Shown: piece after piece, positions 26,397 to 33,652 of the stretch
Numbering within the stretch: the first letter of the stretch is position 1
Layout: each line of letters opens with the position of its first letter
Program-made: the position numbers and the translations under genes
Notes under the pieces: model-generated
The model's input: the letters and a program-made list of their open reading frames with translations, nothing else
What the model was told of the DNA's origin: nothing
Databases searched by the model: none
NCBI GenBank assembly: GCA_025456145.1
Contig: JALOLD010000033.1
Location: forward strand, 1-35,127
From: Thermoanaerobaculales bacterium
GTDB taxonomy: Bacteria > Acidobacteriota > Thermoanaerobaculia > Thermoanaerobaculales > Sulfomarinibacteraceae
Length of the DNA stretch: 35,127 nt
Reading direction: 5' to 3'

Positions 26397-27263
26397 CTAC
26401 GCGGCGAGGGTGTTCCTGTCGGCAGGGCGGCGCAGGATCAGCAGGTCGACCTCGGGAGGCGCGCCGACCCGGAGCGGGACCGCCCCGACGCCGATGCCCC
26501 GTGACACGTAGAGGGTCGCGCCGTGGCGGCGGTACTCGCCGGCGATGTAGCGACCCTGGACCCGGGCGACGTTGAGGGTGCGCTGGGTCAGCGCGATCTG
26601 GCCGCCGTGGGTGTGGCCCGCAAGCGTCAGGTGGGCCCCCGCCGCGGCCGCCTGGTGAAAGGTCCGCGGCTGGTGGCTCAGGCAGATCCGGAAGGCCGAC
26701 GGGTACCGGGAGAGCTCGGCGAAGTCCGGTCCCCGTCCCCCGCCGGCGCTGGCGTCCTCGAGCCCGACGAGGGCGAGGCGGGCTCTGTCCCGGTCGAACT
26801 CGACGCCCTGGTTGACCAGCGGCACGATCCCGGCTCGAACCAGCGCACGTCTGGACACCTCGGGCTCGATGAAGTGGTCGTGGTTGCCGAGAACGCCGTA
26901 GACCCCGAGCGGCGCCGAGATCCCGGAAAAGCCGCGGACGAAGAGCTCTGCGTCGGAGCGTCTGCGGTCCATCTGGTCACCGGTGAAAAGGATGAGGTCG
27001 GGGTACAACGTGCCGACCAGGTCGCGAATCGCCGCCATCCGCTCGGCCGGCATGTACGGCCCGGCGTGGACATCGGAGATCTGGGCGATCGTCAGCCCCT
27101 CCCACTCCGGCGGAAGGGCGGGCAGCTCGAGGATCGAGCGGCGCAGCCCGGGGAGATCCAGCGCACCGGCCAGTCCGTAGCCGGTGAAGCCCATCGTCCC
27201 GGCCGCGCCGAGCGAAACATTACGGAGAAAGCGTCTACGCGTGAGCATCGGGTGATCGATCAT
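26397..27263 (-). CDS. Tat-exported calcineurin-like metallophosphoesterase (YkuE/YaeI-type)
   Basis: A 288-residue protein with an N-terminal Tat-like signal (TRRRFLRNVSLGAAGTMGF) and the full metallophosphoesterase set: IAQISDVHAG (D and H), LFTGDQMD, VLGNHDHF, ICLSHQPRTF and LAGHTHGGQ. YkuE/YaeI relatives act on phosphodiester or pyrophosphate bonds of cell-envelope molecules such as UDP-sugar lipids, on the outer face of the membrane. The ATG at 27263 adds four residues before a second possible ATG at 27248 (MLTRRRF). It is divergent from the MFS gene. Confidence 0.9.
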   Translation of the reverse strand: MIDHPMLTRRRFLRNVSLGAAGTMGFTGYGLAGALDLPGLRRSILELPALPPEWEGLTIAQISDVHAGPYMPAERMAAIRDLVGTLYPDLILFTGDQMDRRRSDAELFVRGFSGISAPLGVYGVLGNHDHFIEPEVSRRALVRAGIVPLVNQGVEFDRDRARLALVGLEDASAGGGRGPDFAELSRYPSAFRICLSHQPRTFHQAAAAGAHLTLAGHTHGGQIALTQRTLNVARVQGRYIAGEYRRHGATLYVSRGIGVGAVPLRVGAPPEVDLLILRRPADRNTLAA

Positions 27264-27295
27264 CGAGGCGGCGCCGCAACCGCGGGCCGGCGGGC

Positions 27296-27360
27296 AGTAT
27301 AACAGTATTGCCGACCGGCAATTCCGTGAGCGGCGTTACAATGCGCCGACCGCGAAGGAG
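27296..27360. promoter_or_regulatory. Divergent promoter region between the phosphoesterase and the MFS gene
   Basis: Minus: TATACT (27301-27296) for the phosphoesterase. Plus: TACAAT (27337-27342) and GAAGGAG (27354-27360), 7 nt before the MFS ATG. TTGCCGACCGGCAA (27308-27321) is a palindrome between the two -10 boxes and could be an operator. Confidence 0.5.
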
Positions 27361-27367
27361 AACGCCC

Positions 27368-28666
27368 ATGTCGGACCCGACCGCTCCGGGAGCGTCCTCG
27401 TCCCTCCCCTCGCCGGCCTATCGCTGGCTCGTGCTGGTCGTCATCAGCCTGGCGATGTTCGGCAACTACTACGTCTACGACTCGATCGCGCCGATCGCCG
27501 ACATCCTCAAGTCGGAGCTCGGCTTCTCGGACTCCCAGTACGGCTGGCTCTTCTCGGTCTACAGCGCGGCGGCGATCTTCGTCCTGCTCATCGGCGGCGT
27601 CGTGATCGACAGATACGGGACGGTCAAGTCGACAATCGTCTTCGGCGCGATCTGCACCATTGCCGGCATCCTGATGGTCGCCACCTCGAGCTACTGGGTG
27701 ATGCTCGCGGCGCGGCTCCTCCTCGGTCTCGGCTCCGAACCGCTCATCGTCGCCATCACCTGCGCCCTGGCCAAGTGGTTCAAGGGTCGCGAGCTCGGTT
27801 TCGCCTTTGGCATCAATCTCACCATCGCCCGTCTCGGGTCGTTCTCTGCCGACTGGATGCCCACCTGGGTCCCGTCGGCCTTTCTCAGCTGGCGGAGCCC
27901 GCTAGTCATCGCCGCCGCGATCGGAACGCTGTGCGTCGTATCCGCGGTTGTCTATGGAGCGCTCGAGACGCGGGCGAGTCGCCGACACGGGCTCGGCTCG
28001 GCGGGAACGACCGACCGGCTGGTCCTGGCCGACCTCTTCAAGTTCACGAGATCGTACTGGTTCGTGGTCGCGCTGTGCGTCACCTTCTACTCGGCGATCT
28101 TCCCGTTCCGAGGATTCTCCATCAAGTTCTTCATCGAGGCCTGGGAGCTGGCTCGGGACACCGCCGGTCAGTACAACAGCGTGCTTCCCCTCGCCGCCAT
28201 GTTTGCGACGCCACTGTTCGGTCTGCTCGTCGACAAGGTCGGCAAGCGGGCCCTGTTCATGGTCTTCGGCTCGTTCCTGATGATGCCCGTGTTTCTGATG
28301 ATGGCCTACCACGTGACCCCGCTCGTCGTTCCGATCGCGATGATGGGAATCGCCTTCTCGCTGATTCCCGCGGTGATGTGGCCGTCGGTCGCCTATATCG
28401 TCGACCAGAAACGTCTCGGGACCGCCTACGCGGTCATGACCCTGGTCCAGCAGATCGGGGTCATGGGAGTGCCGCTGGTCATCGGCTTTCTTAACGATCG
28501 ATTCCAGGCGAGCGCCGAGAACCCCGCCGGCCACATCCCCGGCATGTGGGCGTTCAGTGTGCTCGGCTTTTTCGCACTCTTCTTCGCCGTCATGCTGCGC
28601 CGCGAGGAGACCGGGCCCAACGCCCACGGGCTGGAGACCATCACCGCGTCGAGCTCGAGGAAATAG
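27368..28666 (+). CDS. Major facilitator superfamily transporter
   Basis: A 432-residue inner-membrane protein with about 12 predicted spans. The first membrane helix follows a short N-terminus (about residue 21). The loop 2-3 signature is GGVVIDRYGTVKS (about residue 78), and FGLLVDKVGKRALF marks the equivalent loop in the second half, so both MFS halves are present. GLGSEPLIVAITCALAKWFKGRELGFAFGIN is characteristic of organic-anion or nitrate/oxalate-like MFS members, but the substrate is unknown. ATG 27368 has a strong GAAGGAG site; the upstream in-frame start at 27308 lies in the promoter. A palindromic element follows the stop. Confidence 0.9.
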   Translation: MSDPTAPGASSSLPSPAYRWLVLVVISLAMFGNYYVYDSIAPIADILKSELGFSDSQYGWLFSVYSAAAIFVLLIGGVVIDRYGTVKSTIVFGAICTIAGILMVATSSYWVMLAARLLLGLGSEPLIVAITCALAKWFKGRELGFAFGINLTIARLGSFSADWMPTWVPSAFLSWRSPLVIAAAIGTLCVVSAVVYGALETRASRRHGLGSAGTTDRLVLADLFKFTRSYWFVVALCVTFYSAIFPFRGFSIKFFIEAWELARDTAGQYNSVLPLAAMFATPLFGLLVDKVGKRALFMVFGSFLMMPVFLMMAYHVTPLVVPIAMMGIAFSLIPAVMWPSVAYIVDQKRLGTAYAVMTLVQQIGVMGVPLVIGFLNDRFQASAENPAGHIPGMWAFSVLGFFALFFAVMLRREETGPNAHGLETITASSSRK

Positions 28667-28677
28667 CGTCGTCCAAC

Positions 28678-28821
28678 ATCACAACCACGAAGTCTCGAAG
28701 GCACGAAGACATCGCACACAAAGGTGCAGGAATCGACCGAGAGCACCCAATCGGTGTTCTCGGTCGATTCCTGCACAGCTTGGTGAAATCCTTCGTGTCT
28801 TGGTGTCTTTGTGGTTGCGAC
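28678..28821. repeat. Interspersed nested palindromic element, copy 4 (strong inner hairpin)
   Basis: Outer arms as in the other copies (left ATCACAACCACGAAGTCTCG, right ending TTTGTGGTTGCGAC). The inner part is a near-perfect 24-bp stem: 28724-28747 pairs with 28753-28776 around CAATC, with one mismatch. The inner sequence is unrelated to the inner hairpins of the other copies. It separates two convergent genes. Confidence 0.93.
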
Positions 28822-28829
28822 GGACGAGC

Positions 28830-29273
28830 CTACTTCTTGAATAGCGCATCGAAAGCGGCTCGTGGATCGTTGGGCTTGCTGCCGCCGCCGTCCTTGGCGC
28901 TGAGCCCGAGGTCGCGCACCGACTTGGGCTGGAAGAACCCACAGTCGTTGGCCCTGGTCTTCGACTCGACCCGTGCCTCGAGGGGCTTGCGGCACTCGAA
29001 GCGGGCGCCGGTGTCGAAGAATGTGCAGTTCGAGCACGAGTGGAGCGCCGACCGGCAGCCCGGGCAGGTCGTGTCCTTCATCACCGTGATGTTGACAAGG
29101 TCGCGACCGCAGCGCGCGCACCTGAAGGTGACCTTGGTGGGTGCGCCGAGACCTCGCCCGCGGGGAGCATCATCGTAACGGCGGACACCGTCGGTCTTCG
29201 GCTTCTCGCGTCGCGGCTCGCGGTCGCGGTCGTCATCCTGGTAGCCGCGATGGCGGTATTTTCTGTCGCTCAT
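28830..29273 (-). CDS. Basic-N-terminus cysteine-rich zinc-ribbon-like protein
   Basis: A 147-residue protein. Residues 1-48 are strongly charged (Arg/Asp/Lys), suggesting a flexible nucleic-acid- or ribosome-binding tail. Cysteines C52/C55 (CARC), C70/C73 (CPGC) and C80/C83 (CSNC), then C94 and C111, fit one or two zinc sites. A C-terminal short helix (DPRAAFDALFKK) ends the protein. I do not recognise the family. GAGGAG precedes ATG 29273, and a TAAGAT box lies further upstream. It is convergent with the MFS gene. Confidence 0.8.
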   Translation of the reverse strand: MSDRKYRHRGYQDDDRDREPRREKPKTDGVRRYDDAPRGRGLGAPTKVTFRCARCGRDLVNITVMKDTTCPGCRSALHSCSNCTFFDTGARFECRKPLEARVESKTRANDCGFFQPKSVRDLGLSAKDGGGSKPNDPRAAFDALFKK

Positions 29274-29329
29274 TCTTCAGGCTCCTCGGCATCCATCTTA
29301 CGATGGTGATGCTAGAGAACGCGGAATGG

Positions 29330-29377
29330 GTGCCTGGCTCCTACGTTGTTCGCCGCGAACAATGTCGCGTGCCTGGC
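29330..29377. repeat. Short hairpin flanked by GTGCCTGGC direct repeats
   Basis: GTGCCTGGC occurs at 29330-29338 and 29369-29377, flanking TTGTTCG-CCG-CGAACAA (29346-29362), a 7-bp stem with a 3-nt loop. It lies between the zinc-ribbon-like gene and tolB. It looks like a degenerate REP-type element of a family different from the four larger ones. Confidence 0.5.
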
Positions 29378-29408
29378 ATCCCCTCCCATCGCGCTTCCGG
29401 ATTTCAAG

Positions 29409-30698
29409 CTACTGGGTCGCCCCGATCCACGTGGGCGAGTGGTTCGACCCCTCGCTGGTCAGCTGTCGGGGCACGCCGTTGGCGTCGGTGATGTAGATCT
29501 GAGGTCGGCCGGTCCGATCCGACTCGAAGACGATCATCGAGCCCTCGGGCGAGAAGCACGGCGACTCGTTGTTCCCGGGCGCCGGGATCACCGTCCGCTC
29601 GGTGGTCACGGCGTTGATGGTCGCGATCTTGAAGGTGCCCTGGTCGCGGGTGGTGCAGGCGATCCGGGTTCCGTCGTGGGCCCATGCCGGCTCGTCGTGG
29701 AAGTAGGCGCCGAAGCTCACCCGGCGGACGTTCGAGCCGTCGGCGTCCATGAGGTAGACCTGCGGGCTGCCCGACCGCGCCGAGGTGAAGGCGATCTGCC
29801 GGCCGTTCGGCGCCCAGGCCGGCTGGGTGTCGATACCGCGGGCGGTGGTCAGCCGCTGGGCCTCGCCGCCCTCGATCGGGATCGTGTAGACGTCGACGTT
29901 GCCGTCGACGCTCGAGGCGAAGGCGATGGTCTTCCCGTCGGGCGAGACCGACGCCGACGAGTTGACGCCGCCGCGGTCCCACAGCAGCTTGAGATAGCCC
30001 TCCTGGGGCGTCAGAAGATAGAGGGCCGGGTTCCCTCGAAGGTACGAGGTGAACACGAGGTGACGGCCATCCGGGGACCACGACGGGCCGAGAGCGAGGG
30101 CATTGTGCTTGGTCAGCTGCTTCTGGTTCGCGCCGTCCCAGTCCATGACCCAGATCTCGGATGAGCCGGTCCGGTCGGAGATGAAGGCGATGCGGGAAAG
30201 GAACGGCCCCGGCCGGCCGGTGAAGACCTGCACCAGATCGTTGGCCAGGGTGTGGGCGACGACCTCGGCGGCCGAGATCCCGGCGCGATAGCGCTTGGCG
30301 AAGGCGAACTCCCCGGACACCAGGTCGACCAGCCGCGCCTCGATGACCAGCTGCCCCCCGGCGCGGACGATCGTGCCCGACAGGAGGAACTGCGCGCCGA
30401 TCGAGCGCCAGCGTTCGTTGAGGACCTCGGGCCGCGGGTCGTCCTCGACGAGCGCATAGAGCCGACGCTCGACCAGTGCGATCGGGGCGGCGGCGGCGAG
30501 GTCGATGTCGAGGGTCTCCTGGAACCCGCGCGCGACGTCGGCCGGGGTTCCCGGCAGGACCATCAGGGGTGGCGCGGCGACCGCCACCCGGCGGAGGCCC
30601 GGTTGGGTGATCTCGAGATAGATCTCGTCGGACTGCTGCGCCGGGACGATCGACGCGGCGAGAAGACACCCTGCGATGGCGAGGAAAGGTACGCGCAT
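29409..30698 (-). CDS. tolB: Tol-Pal system beta-propeller protein TolB
   Basis: Periplasmic component of the Tol system, which helps the outer membrane constrict during division. The 429 residues have a signal peptide (1 to about 21, cleaved near VPA-QQ), an N-terminal domain (about 25-165, with GTPADVARGFQETLDIDL and QFLLSGTIVRAGGQLVIEARLVD), and a six-bladed propeller of PD40 repeats (patterns such as PSWSPDGRHLVF, ASVSPDGKTIAF, PAWAPNGRQIAF). ATG 30698 lies just after the tolA-like stop, with a 2-nt gap, so it is the last gene of the tol operon. Pal is not in the window. Confidence 0.94.
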   Translation of the reverse strand: MRVPFLAIAGCLLAASIVPAQQSDEIYLEITQPGLRRVAVAAPPLMVLPGTPADVARGFQETLDIDLAAAAPIALVERRLYALVEDDPRPEVLNERWRSIGAQFLLSGTIVRAGGQLVIEARLVDLVSGEFAFAKRYRAGISAAEVVAHTLANDLVQVFTGRPGPFLSRIAFISDRTGSSEIWVMDWDGANQKQLTKHNALALGPSWSPDGRHLVFTSYLRGNPALYLLTPQEGYLKLLWDRGGVNSSASVSPDGKTIAFASSVDGNVDVYTIPIEGGEAQRLTTARGIDTQPAWAPNGRQIAFTSARSGSPQVYLMDADGSNVRRVSFGAYFHDEPAWAHDGTRIACTTRDQGTFKIATINAVTTERTVIPAPGNNESPCFSPEGSMIVFESDRTGRPQIYITDANGVPRQLTSEGSNHSPTWIGATQ

Positions 30699-30700
30699 GG

Positions 30701-31420
30701 TTACTCCGAAAACGTCAGGTGAACGGTCAGGCTCGGTTTGGCGTAGGCCGGGGGCAGGGGCGGGAGCGGGTTGGCCGCGTACAGGGCTCGCAGCGCCGCC
30801 CGGTCGAACGACGAGTTACCCGAGGTCGACTCGAGCTCGATGCCGCTCAGCCGCCCCTCGCGGTTGATGGTGAAGCGGGCCCGCGCCTTGGTGCCGGCCG
30901 GGGCCGCCGGCTTGTACCAGCGCGACTCGATCAGCGCGAGCATGCGCTCGACGTAGTAGGCGAAGTGGAAGTCGGATGGGATCCCCGGGGTCTGCCGTCC
31001 GTTGTCACCGCCGATCGACAGCCCCGAGCCACCGGCGGGCGCAAGGGCCGGTGTCGGCCCCGGAGTTGCGACCTGCTCGGGCGCCGCCATGGCGCTCTCG
31101 CTCGCCGTGGTGGTCGCGGGAACCGGCTCGGGCGGGGCGGTGGCGACCGGCTCCGGCTCGGGGATCGGCGTCGCCTTGGGGGGCGCCTGGGTCGGCCGGG
31201 CCGCCGGAGCGGCGGACCGGCGTCGCGGCGCCGGCGGCTCCGGCCGGACGATCCGTACTGAAACGACCGGCAGTTGTGCCGGACGGGCCGAGGCGTGCCG
31301 GCTCACCAGGAACACCGCGCCGACGATCGAGCCGTGAAGAAAGAGAGCGATCATCGCGTAGGGGAAGAGCCGCGGTCGAGAACGCTCGCGCTCGGTGAGA
31401 ATCCGGGAGACCGGGTCCAC
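30701..31420 (-). CDS. tolA: TolA/TonB-like energy-transducing protein
   Basis: A 239-residue protein: cytoplasmic N-terminus, one membrane helix (about 20-41, LFPYAMIALFLHGSIVGAVFL), a Pro/Ala/Glu/Thr-rich periplasmic linker (about 60-150) and a C-terminal TonB/TolA domain (about 155-239: FHFAYYVERMLALIESRWYKP, then INREGRLSGIELESTSGNSSFDRAALRAL). The linker is shorter than in E. coli TolA and of the TonB type. Start GTG 31420 directly follows the tolR TGA, so the two are coupled. The position between tolR and tolB fixes the role; TolA is a working name. Confidence 0.85.
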   Translation of the reverse strand: MDPVSRILTERERSRPRLFPYAMIALFLHGSIVGAVFLVSRHASARPAQLPVVSVRIVRPEPPAPRRRSAAPAARPTQAPPKATPIPEPEPVATAPPEPVPATTTASESAMAAPEQVATPGPTPALAPAGGSGLSIGGDNGRQTPGIPSDFHFAYYVERMLALIESRWYKPAAPAGTKARARFTINREGRLSGIELESTSGNSSFDRAALRALYAANPLPPLPPAYAKPSLTVHLTFSE

Positions 31421-31831
31421 TCAGCGGCCCTCGGGCTGGGTCACCATGCCGACCTGCTCGACGCCCACGCCGTCGAGAATCGCGAGGACCTTGATGACGA
31501 ATCCGTAGGGTAGGTCCTGGTCGGCCTTGACATACACCGGACGGGGCGTCCCGCCGAGCGCCGCCCCGAGGCGGTCGGCGAGCAGCTCGATGTGAACCGG
31601 CTCGTCGCCGAGGTAGATGATCTGGTCGGTGTTGAGCGTGAGCACGAGCGGCTCGTCGCTGTCGGCGGCGATCGACGGGGCGTCCTGCTTGGGGAGGTTG
31701 ACCTTGAGGCCCTGGACCAGCATCGGTGCGGTGATGATGAAGATGATCAGCAACACGAGCATCACGTCCACCAGCGGGGTGACGTTGATCTCCGCCATCT
31801 CGTCGAGGTTTCCGCTGACCTTCCCCGCCAT
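31421..31831 (-). CDS. tolR: ExbD/TolR family proton-channel subunit
   Basis: A 136-residue protein with one membrane helix starting after EINVTPLVD (D22 is the conserved membrane Asp that carries the proton), VDVMLVLLIIFIITAPMLVQGLKV, and a periplasmic domain with the KADQDLPYGFVIKVLAILDGVGV pattern of ExbD/TolR. With TolQ it forms the proton-driven motor. ATG 31831 is 12 nt after the tolQ stop. Its TGA is immediately followed by the tolA-like GTG. Confidence 0.95.
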   Translation of the reverse strand: MAGKVSGNLDEMAEINVTPLVDVMLVLLIIFIITAPMLVQGLKVNLPKQDAPSIAADSDEPLVLTLNTDQIIYLGDEPVHIELLADRLGAALGGTPRPVYVKADQDLPYGFVIKVLAILDGVGVEQVGMVTQPEGR

Positions 31832-31843
31832 GGTCGTTGAGCC

Positions 31844-32518
31844 TCAGTTGAAGTTGCGCTCGACGAGATTGAGGAACTCGAGCTCGAAGTCCTCCATCCG
31901 CCGGTTGAGCGATCGGACCCGGGCCAGAAGGTGGTTGTAGGCGATGACCGCGGGGATCGCGGCGAGCAGCCCGGCGGCGGTGTTGATGAGCGCCTCGGCG
32001 ATGCCGGGCGCCACCGTCAGAATCGAGGTCGAGCCGGTGGCGCCGATCGCCCGGAAGGTGTTCATGATGCCCCAGACCGTGCCAAAAAGGCCGATGAACG
32101 GCGTCGCGCTGGCGGTCGTCGCGAGCAGAGGGAGCGCGCGTTGGAGCCGCTCGAGCTCGGCGCTGCGCACCCGCTCCAGGGCGCGGGCGATCGCCTCGAG
32201 GCTCTTGATCCTCAGCCCGCCATCGGTCCCGCCCGGCCGCTGGGTCGCCCTGAGCTGTGCCTCGAGCTCGGAGTGGCCGGCCTGGAACATCGGCGCCAAC
32301 GGCGAGGAGCGGAAGCTCTGGACCTGGCTCGAGACCTCGTTGAGCCGGGCCGCCTTGCGGAAGACCTTCAGGAAGCGGTCGGTCGCCCGCGCGGCCGATG
32401 TCAGCTCGCGCCACTTCCCGAAGATCACCGACCACGAGGCGAGAGAGAAGAGAACCAGGATGAGAAGGACGAGCTTCGCCACCCAGCCGGTCGCGAGGAA
32501 AAAGCGCAGGAGCTCCAT
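31844..32518 (-). CDS. tolQ: MotA/TolQ/ExbB proton-channel subunit
   Basis: A 224-residue membrane protein with the TolQ topology: a first helix near the N-terminus (about 12-32, WVAKLVLLILVLFSLASWSVIFG), a cytoplasmic loop, and two close C-terminal helices (about 133-155 and 168-190: LPLLATTASATPFIGLFGTVWGIMNTF, then GIAEALINTAAGLLAAIPAVIAYN). The threonine- and glycine-rich helix motifs match the family. It heads the tolQRAB operon, divergent from tRNA-Phe. A TACAAT box lies 8 nt before ATG 32518, so the mRNA may be leaderless. Confidence 0.94.
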   Translation of the reverse strand: MELLRFFLATGWVAKLVLLILVLFSLASWSVIFGKWRELTSAARATDRFLKVFRKAARLNEVSSQVQSFRSSPLAPMFQAGHSELEAQLRATQRPGGTDGGLRIKSLEAIARALERVRSAELERLQRALPLLATTASATPFIGLFGTVWGIMNTFRAIGATGSTSILTVAPGIAEALINTAAGLLAAIPAVIAYNHLLARVRSLNRRMEDFELEFLNLVERNFN

Positions 32519-32526
32519 CGCGGTGC

Positions 32527-32532
32527 ATTGTA
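32527..32532 (-). promoter_or_regulatory. -10 box of the tol operon (leaderless type)
   Basis: On the minus strand TACAAT ends 8 nt before the tolQ ATG. No Shine-Dalgarno or strong -35 box is seen. Confidence 0.55.
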
Positions 32533-32574
32533 CGCAATCCGCGTGCCGGCTGTATGTGACCCCTCGTCATCGTG

Positions 32575-32603
32575 TTGACACCCGCCTGGCCCTGGGATAT
32601 AAA
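32575..32603 (+). promoter_or_regulatory. Strong sigma-70 promoter of tRNA-Phe
   Basis: TTGACA (32575-32580), a 17-nt spacer and TATAAA (32598-32603), 15 nt before the tRNA. This is near consensus, as expected for a stable-RNA gene. Confidence 0.88.
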
Positions 32604-32618
32604 ACCCCGGCCCGCTGT

Positions 32619-32694
<76 letters not shown>

Positions 32695-32699
32695 CGAAG

Positions 32700-32735
32700 A
32701 CGGGGTGGCTCTCGTGAGAGCCACCCCGTTTTCTT
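32700..32735 (+). terminator. Intrinsic terminator of tRNA-Phe
   Basis: ACGGGGTGGCTCTC (32700-32713) and its perfect complement (32716-32729), followed by TTTTCTT. Canonical 13-14 bp stem plus T-run, 6 nt after the CCA end. Confidence 0.92.
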
Positions 32736-32757
32736 GGAAGATGGTCGGAGCGAGGGC

Positions 32758-32784
32758 CGCGGATTATCAGTCCGCTGCTCTACA
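32758..32784 (-). pseudogene. Inverted fragment of a tRNA D-arm / anticodon arm
   Basis: Read on the minus strand it gives GTAGAGCAGCGGACTGATAA and continues into ATCCGCG. That is the same as the middle of the tRNA-Phe gene (32636-32660) except one base, which changes the loop from CTGAAAA to CTGATAA (formally a GAT anticodon). It has no acceptor or T-arm and cannot be functional. Confidence 0.8.
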
Positions 32785-32791
32785 GGGGAGA

Positions 32792-32859
32792 GTGAGGGGC
32801 CGGCCCCTCACAGTGACGGCGCAGCGGACGGCTCGCAGCGCAGTGGCATCCGATGCCAC
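32792..32859. repeat. Two adjacent palindromes inside the tRNA scar
   Basis: A perfect 20-bp palindrome, GTGAGGGGCCGGCCCCTCAC (32792-32811), and GTGGCATC-C-GATGCCAC (32843-32859). Between and around them GCAGCGGA, a piece of the tRNA anticodon stem, recurs (32821-32827 region and 32861-32868). No gene. Confidence 0.8.
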
Positions 32860-32860
32860 G

Positions 32861-32913
32861 CAGCGGAGAGGAAAATCCGCGTGTCGGTGGTTCAACTCCG
32901 CCCCTGGGCACCA
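32861..32913 (+). pseudogene. Duplicated 3' half of tRNA-Phe
   Basis: From the anticodon arm to the CCA end this copies tRNA-Phe. The anticodon loop is altered (CTGAAAA becomes GAGGAAAA) and the 5' half is absent, so it is not a functional tRNA. From 32871 it is identical to the gene from 32652 for 60 nt (offset 219), including the CCA and the start of the terminator. Confidence 0.9.
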
Positions 32914-32918
32914 CGAAG

Positions 32919-32956
32919 ACGGGGTGGCTCCTTCGCGTGAGCCCCCCCGTCTTCTT
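32919..32956 (+). terminator. Degenerate second copy of the tRNA-Phe terminator
   Basis: ACGGGGTGGCTC (32919-32930) pairs with GAGCCCCCCCGT (32939-32950) with one mismatch, followed by CTTCTTG. It is the duplicate of the functional terminator and is now imperfect. Confidence 0.65.
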
Positions 32957-33019
32957 GATGTCGGGAGTGAAGAGAGCCGCGCCGTCGTCCCTCCCGGCAC
33001 GTCCCGGCGATGGTCGAGC

Positions 33020-33025
33020 TAGACT
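33020..33025 (+). promoter_or_regulatory. -10 box of a leaderless promoter for purN
   Basis: TAGACT, preceded by GC, lies 6 nt before the ATG at 33032. No ribosome-binding site lies between. Confidence 0.5.
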
Positions 33026-33031
33026 CTGTTC

Positions 33032-33652
33032 ATGGCGCTGGCCAAGCTCGGCATCCTCATTTCGGGTCGCGGCTCCAACATGCAGTCCATCGTCCGCGCG
33101 TGTCGGGCGGGCGACGTTCCCGCCGAGGTCGCGATCGTGATCTCCAACCGAGCCGACGCGGCCGGGCTGGTGTGGGCGCGCGGGCACGGGGTTCCGACCG
33201 CCGTCGTGGCCCACGCCGACTTCGACGATCGGGAGGCGCACGACCGGGCGATCGTCGAGCACCTGTTCAACGCGGAGGTCGACTGGGTCTGCCTCGCCGG
33301 CTACATGCGCCTTCTGTCGCGCGCCTTCATCGAAGCGTATCCGATGCGGATCCTCAATATCCACCCCTCCCTCCTGCCGGCGTTTCCGGGTCTCCACGGG
33401 CAGCGCGATGCCTTCGAGTACGGCGTTGCGGTGTCCGGGTGTACGGTTCACCTCGTGGATCTCGAGCTCGACCACGGACCGATCGTCGTCCAGCGCCCGG
33501 TGATGGTCGGGGGCTGCCCCGACGCGGAGGCCCTGGCAGATCGGATCCTCGTCGAGGAGCACCGCGCCTACCCGGAGGCCCTCCGCCGGCTGCTCGGCGA
33601 GCCCTGGCGTCTCGAGGGCCGTCGGGTGGTCTTTGGTTCGTCGACGGGCTGA
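33032..33652 (+). CDS. purN: Phosphoribosylglycinamide formyltransferase (GART)
   Basis: Transfers formyl from 10-formyl-tetrahydrofolate to GAR in purine synthesis. The 206 residues match the family. N-terminal phosphate loop GILISGRGSNMQS. The catalytic motif is ILNIHPSLLPAFPGLHG, with the invariant Asn and His. GCTVHLVDLELDHGPIVVQ holds the catalytic Asp (in ELDHGP). LAGYMRLLS and SNRADAAGL are also typical. It stands alone, with a leaderless-type promoter, between the tRNA scar and the rRNA operon. Folate made with the folP product feeds this step. Confidence 0.95.
   Translation: MALAKLGILISGRGSNMQSIVRACRAGDVPAEVAIVISNRADAAGLVWARGHGVPTAVVAHADFDDREAHDRAIVEHLFNAEVDWVCLAGYMRLLSRAFIEAYPMRILNIHPSLLPAFPGLHGQRDAFEYGVAVSGCTVHLVDLELDHGPIVVQRPVMVGGCPDAEALADRILVEEHRAYPEALRRLLGEPWRLEGRRVVFGSSTG

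Noticed and set aside
32861..32913. Second tRNA-Phe gene
   Set aside because: Lacks the 5' half and has a mutated, 8-nt anticodon loop; it is a fragment.
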